From the NCBI GenBank assembly GCA_002305435.1, contig DBQZ01000029.1:1-8798 (forward strand): a stretch of DNA of 8,798 nt, read 5' to 3'. The stretch is from Clostridiales bacterium UBA1381. Its GTDB lineage: Bacteria > Bacillota > Clostridia > UBA1381. Positions 6,132 to 8,798 of the stretch are shown piece after piece. The stretch's first letter is position 1. Each line of letters begins with the position of its first letter. The notes below the pieces were generated by a model. That model saw only the letters and a list, made by a program, of their open reading frames with translations, was not told the origin of the DNA and ran no database searches. The position numbers and the translations under genes are program-made.

Positions 6132-7013
6132 ATGAAACTTATAACATTCACCAATAAGGATGACGATAAAAAACAGGTCGCCGTACTGGACGGAACGAAA
6201 GTATTCCCGATAAACCGCCTCCTGCCGCAAATCAGCGACATGAACGCCCTGATTGAGGCAGGCGACGACGCTCTTTGCCGCATACGTGCTGCTCTCTCCT
6301 CAGGCCATGGCGAGTACCTCCCCCTTGATACAGTTACCGTATGCGCACCCATACCACGGCCTAAGCAGGATATTATATGTCTCGGCATCAATTACATGGC
6401 TCATGCTGAAGAAGCCGCCCGCTTTGAAAATGAAGCTTTCGGCGGCGAACGGCCGGCTCCGATATACTTTTCCAAGCGCACAAATGAAGCAACCGCACCG
6501 GACGGCGTTATCCTCTCGCACAGCGATATTACCGACAGCCTCGACTATGAGGCGGAATTAGCAGTGATAATCGGCCGTGACGCTAAAAACGTCAGCCCTC
6601 AGGATGCAGAAGATTACATCTTCGGCTATACCATAATAAACGACGTAAGCGCTCGCAATATCCAGACACGTCATAAGCAGTGGTATTTCGGGAAAAGCCT
6701 TGACACCTTCACCCCTATGGGACCATGTATCGTAACCGCCGACGAAATAGCCTTTCCGCCGGATCTTGCGATAGAGAGCCGCATAAACGGCGAGCTTCGC
6801 CAGTCAAGCCGCACTTCCTTTTTAATATTCGGGATAGCCCACGTTATTTCGGAGCTTTCCGCCGGCATGACTTTAGAGGCCGGGACGATTATTTCAATGG
6901 GAACCCCCTCAGGCGTTGGCATGGGCTTTGATCCCCCGCGCTTCTTAAAACCCGGAGATACAGTCGAATGTAGTATCGAGGGGATAGGCGTATTGAAAAA
7001 TACAGTTATGTAA
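6132..7013 (+). CDS. Fumarylacetoacetate hydrolase (FAH) family protein
   Basis: The family are metal-dependent enzymes that hydrolyse, decarboxylate or isomerise beta-diketo or 2-oxo acids, for example acylpyruvases, oxaloacetate decarboxylases and 2-hydroxyheptadienedioate isomerases. The 293-residue protein has a small N-terminal domain (1-72), then the FAH fold from CLGINYMAHAEE (83-94, with the conserved His 91). DYEAEL gives metal ligands E140 and E142 and NDVSARN gives D171. The conserved Lys in FGKSLDTFTPMGP is K188 and the C-terminal glycine motif GTPSGVG is at 257-263. All expected ligand residues are present, so it should be active, but the substrate cannot be read from the sequence. 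GGAGG lies seven bases after allowing for TAGGAAA before the ATG. It appears to be a single-gene unit with its own promoter; no clear terminator follows. Confidence 0.9.
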   Translation: MKLITFTNKDDDKKQVAVLDGTKVFPINRLLPQISDMNALIEAGDDALCRIRAALSSGHGEYLPLDTVTVCAPIPRPKQDIICLGINYMAHAEEAARFENEAFGGERPAPIYFSKRTNEATAPDGVILSHSDITDSLDYEAELAVIIGRDAKNVSPQDAEDYIFGYTIINDVSARNIQTRHKQWYFGKSLDTFTPMGPCIVTADEIAFPPDLAIESRINGELRQSSRTSFLIFGIAHVISELSAGMTLEAGTIISMGTPSGVGMGFDPPRFLKPGDTVECSIEGIGVLKNTVM

Positions 7014-7060
7014 ACCCATTTTCTTCCCGACAGCAATCACCAATCGTGGGATTTATAAAG

Positions 7061-7074
7061 AATTGTGCACAATT
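7061..7074. promoter_or_regulatory. 14-bp perfect palindrome, candidate operator
   Basis: AATTGTGCACAATT is perfectly self-complementary and lies 39 bases upstream of the -35 box of the ArsC-like/nitroreductase promoter. The size fits the binding site of a dimeric regulator. I do not recognise a specific regulator. Confidence 0.35.
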
Positions 7075-7113
7075 ATTTCCATTAAATCGTTTGTTACTTC
7101 GGCGTTATTAGGC

Positions 7114-7142
7114 TTGATTTTTTTGCCCTGTACGCTTATAAT
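7114..7142 (+). promoter_or_regulatory. Promoter of the ArsC-like/nitroreductase unit
   Basis: TTGATT (7114-7119), a 17-base spacer and a perfect TATAAT (7137-7142). The predicted start near 7149 gives a leader of about 80 bases in which CCCACG (7178-7183) can pair with TGTGGG (7213-7218), next to the weak ribosome binding site. Confidence 0.78.
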
Positions 7143-7227
7143 AGGATATAGAAATGGAAAAATTTAGATTATAGGAACCCACGATTAGAGTGAGAAGATT
7201 ATATTAAATGTATGTGGGAAGAAAGGT

Positions 7228-7602
7228 ATGGGATTTATCATGAAGGTATTATGTATACAATACCCAAATTGCGTCACCTGTAAAAGAGCTATCCAGTGGC
7301 TTAAGGATAACAATATAGAATATACGAGCCGGGACATCCGTGCCGAAAACCCTACGCGCGAGGAGCTTGAACACTGGCATAAAATAAGCCCTCTGCCGCT
7401 TAAGCGGTTTTTCAATACGAGCGGTATGCTCTACAAGCAGCTGCATCTTAAAGACAAGCTTGCAGATATGAGCGAGGATGAACAGCTTGACCTGCTCGCC
7501 TCCGACGGTATGATGGTTCGCCGCCCGATTATTGTCGGTGATGATTTTGTACTGTTCGGCTTCCGTCCCGCACAATGGGAGGAAGCCCTGAAAAATAAAT
7601 AA
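7228..7602 (+). CDS. ArsC/Spx/YffB-like thioredoxin-fold protein
   Basis: The family holds arsenate reductases, the RNA-polymerase-binding regulators Spx and MgsR, and uncharacterised YffB-type proteins, all with a thioredoxin-like fold. The 124-residue product opens with a beta strand (VLCIQYP), a CVTC pair at residues 15-18 followed by a helix (KRAIQWLKDNNIEY), then RDIRAENPTREEL. It has the late conserved MMVRRPIIVGDDFVLFGF in which Arg precedes Pro, as in ArsC/Spx. It has no arsenic-resistance neighbours, so arsenate reductase is not supported. The nitroreductase 22 bases downstream suggests a general redox or thiol-related job. The start is uncertain: ATG 7228 has only a weak GGGAAG six bases upstream, while ATG 7240 (starting MKVLCIQYP) matches the usual family start better. 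Confidence 0.85.
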   Translation: MGFIMKVLCIQYPNCVTCKRAIQWLKDNNIEYTSRDIRAENPTREELEHWHKISPLPLKRFFNTSGMLYKQLHLKDKLADMSEDEQLDLLASDGMMVRRPIIVGDDFVLFGFRPAQWEEALKNK

Positions 7603-7624
7603 ATCAGCGAAAGGAAAATATATC

Positions 7625-8155
7625 ATGGACGATAAGAGCAAAATCGTTTTGGATTGCCTCAAAGAAAGAAGAAGCGTGCGTTCCTACAAGCCGGAACAGA
7701 TACGCCCGGAAGAACTTGACGCCGTATTGGAAGCCGGAGAATACGCCCCCACCGGAATGGGGCTTATGTCGCCGCTCATGGTTGTTGTGCAGGACAAGGA
7801 CGAAGTTGCAGAGCTTTCCCGCCTTAACGCCTCCGTCATGGGTACTGATAACGACCCGTTTTACGGTGCTCCGACAGTTATAGTTGTATTTGCCGATACA
7901 ACAAGGGGTACTTATCTGTATGACGGCTCCCTCGTTATGGGCAACCTCTTAAACGCCGCCCACGCCGTAGGTCTTGCCTCCTGCTGGATTCACCGTGCGA
8001 AAGAGGTATTCCGTCTTCCCGAAGGGCAAGCTTTGATGAAAAAGTGGGGCGTTCCCGAAAATTTCGAGGGCATCGGCAACTGCATCCTCGGATATGCTGC
8101 CGGAGAACTTCCCGCTCCCAAGCCCCGCAAAAGCGGATACGTTATAAAAGCATAA
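7625..8155 (+). CDS. Nitroreductase family protein (FMN-dependent)
   Basis: These cytoplasmic flavoenzymes use NAD(P)H to reduce nitro compounds, quinones or other acceptors; the physiological substrate is usually unknown. The 176-residue protein is of the short clostridial type. ERRSVRSYKPEQI at 14-26 is the FMN phosphate-binding start. APTGMGLMSP (41-50) is the flavin loop. GNLLNAAHAVGLASCWI (106-122) is the core helix and GIGNCILGYAAGELPAPKPRK (149-169) the FMN-contacting C-terminal strand. The ATG at 7625 has AAAGGA nine bases upstream. It follows the ArsC-like gene by 22 bases, with no terminator between, so they are probably co-transcribed. A strong terminator starts six bases after the stop. 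Confidence 0.92.
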   Translation: MDDKSKIVLDCLKERRSVRSYKPEQIRPEELDAVLEAGEYAPTGMGLMSPLMVVVQDKDEVAELSRLNASVMGTDNDPFYGAPTVIVVFADTTRGTYLYDGSLVMGNLLNAAHAVGLASCWIHRAKEVFRLPEGQALMKKWGVPENFEGIGNCILGYAAGELPAPKPRKSGYVIKA

Positions 8156-8160
8156 CCACA

Positions 8161-8205
8161 AAAGGTGTCACGTGTACAAAGCAAATTACACATGACACCT
8201 TTTTT
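8161..8205 (+). terminator. Terminator of the nitroreductase unit
   Basis: AAAGGTGTCA (8161-8170) pairs with TGACACCTTT (8193-8202), continued after one C/A mismatch by GTGT/ACAC around a 12-base loop. It ends in six T (8200-8205). Confidence 0.92.
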
Positions 8206-8212
8206 CTGCAAG

Positions 8213-8244
8213 AAAAAACCGCAGCACATAACCGCTGCGGTTTT
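8213..8244 (-). terminator. Terminator of the tRNA-Leu gene
   Basis: On the minus strand AAAACCGCAGC and GCTGCGGTTTT form an 11-bp perfect stem with an 8-base loop. The stem ends in six T (complement of 8218-8213), three bases after the tRNA CCA. It is less good on the plus strand (TTTTG), so it mainly serves the tRNA. Confidence 0.87.
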
Positions 8245-8246
8245 GT

Positions 8247-8335
8247 TGGTGCTCAAGGCCGGGGTCGAACCGGCACGGGAGTTAAGTCCCACGGGATTTT
8301 AAGTCCCGGGCGTCTGCCTATTCCGCCACTTGAGC
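8247..8335 (-). tRNA. tRNA-Leu (anticodon UAA)
   Basis: This reads UUA and UUG leucine codons. The acceptor stem GCTCAAG (from 8335) pairs fully with CTTGAGC, followed by discriminator A and an encoded CCA (8249-8247). The anticodon arm is CGGGA-CTTAAAA-TCCCG, placing TAA at positions 34-36. A long variable arm (GGGA/TCCC), typical of class II tRNA-Leu, precedes the T arm GCCGG-TTCGACC-CCGGC. The D-arm region TGGCGGAATAGGCAGA is leucine-type. It is a single gene with its own promoter and terminator, opposite in strand to both neighbours. Confidence 0.97.
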
Positions 8336-8349
8336 AATTCACGAGAAAT

Positions 8350-8378
8350 ATTATACCATATACGGGGGGAAAAGTCAA
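8350..8378 (-). promoter_or_regulatory. SigmaA-type promoter of tRNA-Leu
   Basis: TTGACT (8378-8373), a 17-base spacer and a perfect TATAAT (8355-8350) on the minus strand, 14 bases before the tRNA 5' end. Confidence 0.9.
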
Positions 8379-8409
8379 TATTAAAATTGCGGATTTTCAA
8401 AATTTCCGC

Positions 8410-8438
8410 TTGACAATCAGAATTTTATGTGATACAAT
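8410..8438 (+). promoter_or_regulatory. SigmaA-type promoter of the leader peptide/DAHP synthase unit
   Basis: TTGACA (8410-8415), a 17-base spacer and TACAAT (8433-8438). It is back-to-back with the tRNA-Leu promoter, the two -35 boxes being 31 bases apart. Transcription would start near 8445. Confidence 0.88.
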
Positions 8439-8469
8439 ACACACAATAGATCATGAAGGAGAAAAGACC

Positions 8470-8565
8470 ATGCTTAACGGTACGCTTTATACAGCAGAAT
8501 ATTACTACTTTAGCCGCTATTGCCGCTCGAGTTTTTTGTGCTGTCCGAAGCTGAACGTTAAGTAA
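8470..8565 (+). CDS. Tyr/Phe-rich leader peptide of the aromatic attenuator
   Basis: This is a 31-residue ORF with a strong AAGGAG (8456-8461) eight bases before its ATG. It lies between a promoter and an intrinsic terminator, upstream of a DAHP synthase-like gene. It carries five Tyr and two Phe, including the block EYYYFSRY at residues 10-17 (Tyr codons at 8500, 8503 and 8506, Phe at 8509), another Phe at 22 and a Cys pair at 24-25. There is no Trp. Such codon runs in short ORFs before biosynthetic genes are the hallmark of ribosome-mediated attenuation: shortage of charged tRNA-Tyr or tRNA-Phe stalls the ribosome here. The product need have no function of its own. An alternative is an unrelated small Cys-containing peptide, but position and composition argue against it. 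Confidence 0.78.
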   Translation: MLNGTLYTAEYYYFSRYCRSSFLCCPKLNVK

Positions 8566-8603
8566 AGGTTTCTTACCATTAGAACCATAAACGGCAACTG
8601 CGG
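8514..8603 (+). promoter_or_regulatory. Proposed antiterminator of the aromatic attenuator
   Basis: CCGC (8514-8517) and TTGCCG (8520-8525), inside the peptide ORF just after the Tyr-Tyr-Tyr-Phe codons, can pair with GCGG (8600-8603) and CGGCAA (8592-8597). That makes ten pairs with a 2x2 internal loop. The downstream half is the 5' arm of the terminator, so the two structures exclude each other. CGGTA (8478-8482) near the peptide start can pair with TGCCG (8521-8525), a weak candidate for the competing 1:2 pairing. Pairings were found by eye and no energies were computed. Confidence 0.55.
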
Positions 8604-8625
8604 AAAGTGCAGCTGCCGTTTTTTT
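8590..8625 (+). terminator. Attenuator terminator between leader peptide and DAHP synthase gene
   Basis: AACGGCAaCTGC (8590-8601), loop GGAAAGT, GCAGcTGCCGTT (8609-8620), with one A/C mismatch in an 11-pair stem and seven T (8619-8625). It stands 24 bases after the peptide stop and 59 bases before the next start codon. Confidence 0.88.
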
Positions 8626-8684
8626 ATTCTTTGTGAATCTATATTCTTGTAGTACAGTAGCATAGTAGAAAAGGAGACAAAACG

Positions 8685-8798
8685 ATGATCATTATTCTTA
8701 AAAACACCGCAACAAAACCACAGGTGGATCAGCTTCTTAAAAAGCTGGAAAACATGGGCTACCAGCACCATTACAGCAAGGGCGACCAGTCCGCCATT
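8685..8798 (+). CDS. DAHP synthase (3-deoxy-7-phosphoheptulonate synthase), N-terminal part
   Basis: DAHP synthase joins phosphoenolpyruvate and erythrose 4-phosphate in the first step of the shikimate pathway. Only 38 codons are in the window. They begin MIIILKNTATKPQVDQLLKK and include HHYSKGDQSAI. This matches the pattern of the N-terminal ferredoxin-like regulatory domain of Thermotoga-type DAHP synthases (MIVVLKPGSTEEDI... then CHISKGQERTVI). In Thermotoga that domain binds Tyr and Phe for feedback inhibition. AGGAG lies eight bases upstream of the ATG. The preceding Tyr/Phe leader peptide independently points to an aromatic biosynthesis gene. The catalytic barrel lies beyond the window, so another protein with this small domain is not fully excluded. 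Confidence 0.8.
   Translation, partial: MIIILKNTATKPQVDQLLKKLENMGYQHHYSKGDQSAI

Larger units (their letters stand above)
7042..7186. repeat. 145-base AT-rich segment bounded by a 9-bp inverted repeat
   Basis: AATCGTGGG (7042-7050) and its exact complement CCCACGATT (7178-7186) bracket most of the gap between the FAH gene and the ArsC-like gene. Similarity resumes with TATAA after three to four unlike bases on each side. Inside are a 14-bp palindrome and a promoter. The arrangement resembles a small non-autonomous element (MITE-like) or a regulatory loop. I saw no target-site duplication, and the arms could be chance. Confidence 0.4.

Noticed and set aside
7228..7602. Arsenate reductase function (arsC) for the ArsC-like gene
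   Set aside because: There are no arsenic-resistance neighbours, and the family includes regulators and uncharacterised members with the same residues, so only the family is stated.
8213..8244. CRISPR-like or dispersed repeat because of the strong palindrome near 8160-8245
   Set aside because: The two palindromes differ in sequence and each has a T-tract on the expected strand, so they are adjacent convergent terminators.
8453..8554. 33-residue ORF (ATG at 8453) overlapping the leader peptide in another frame
   Set aside because: There is no Shine-Dalgarno before its ATG, which itself overlaps the AAGGAG of the leader peptide, and it has no regulatory codon run.
8044..8565. 173-residue ORF on the plus strand
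   Set aside because: It starts inside the nitroreductase gene in another frame and runs through two terminators, the antisense of tRNA-Leu and a promoter. Only its last 31 codons, the leader peptide, have a ribosome binding site and a context.

Overview
The window looks like core chromosome of a low-to-mid GC Gram-positive in the class Clostridia, most likely Oscillospirales (Ruminococcus-like). This placement is an inference. It rests on a spore-formation gene (yunB), a T-box riboswitch in front of thrS, an attenuated infC-rpmI-rplT operon, strong GGAGG ribosome binding sites, canonical TTGACA/TATAAT promoters with 17-nt spacers, and protein sequence style.

Layout. Positions 1-4530 are transcribed leftward. 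From the promoter side these are a stand-alone GltD-like flavin/iron-sulfur oxidoreductase (3241-4476), then a T-box leader (2913-3176) controlling threonyl-tRNA synthetase (1088-2836), then sporulation gene yunB (331-1026), then the first 115 codons of the NAD-dependent DNA ligase ligA (cut by the window edge). Positions 4620-6018 are a rightward translation operon: infC (apparently starting at an AUA codon), rpmI and rplT, preceded by a leader with its own internal terminator (probable L20 autoregulatory leader) and closed by a strong terminator. Positions 6071-8205 are rightward metabolic or redox genes: an FAH-family hydrolase with its own promoter, then an ArsC/Spx-like protein and a nitroreductase in one transcription unit. 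An AT-rich spacer between the FAH gene and the ArsC-like gene carries a 9-bp inverted repeat enclosing a 14-bp palindrome and a promoter.

The last 640 bases are the most interesting. A leftward tRNA-Leu(UAA) gene with its own promoter and terminator sits back-to-back with a rightward promoter. That promoter drives a 31-codon peptide containing a Tyr-Tyr-Tyr-Phe run, followed by an intrinsic terminator and then the start of a gene whose first 38 residues look like the ferredoxin-like domain of DAHP synthase, the first enzyme of aromatic amino acid synthesis. This has the architecture of a ribosome-mediated attenuator sensing tyrosine (and phenylalanine). The short peptide ORF is easily missed by gene callers because a longer ORF in the same frame runs through the antisense of the tRNA.

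Several RNA-level controls are therefore packed into under 9 kb: a tRNA-sensing T-box, a probable r-protein-sensing leader, and a proposed codon-sensing attenuator.
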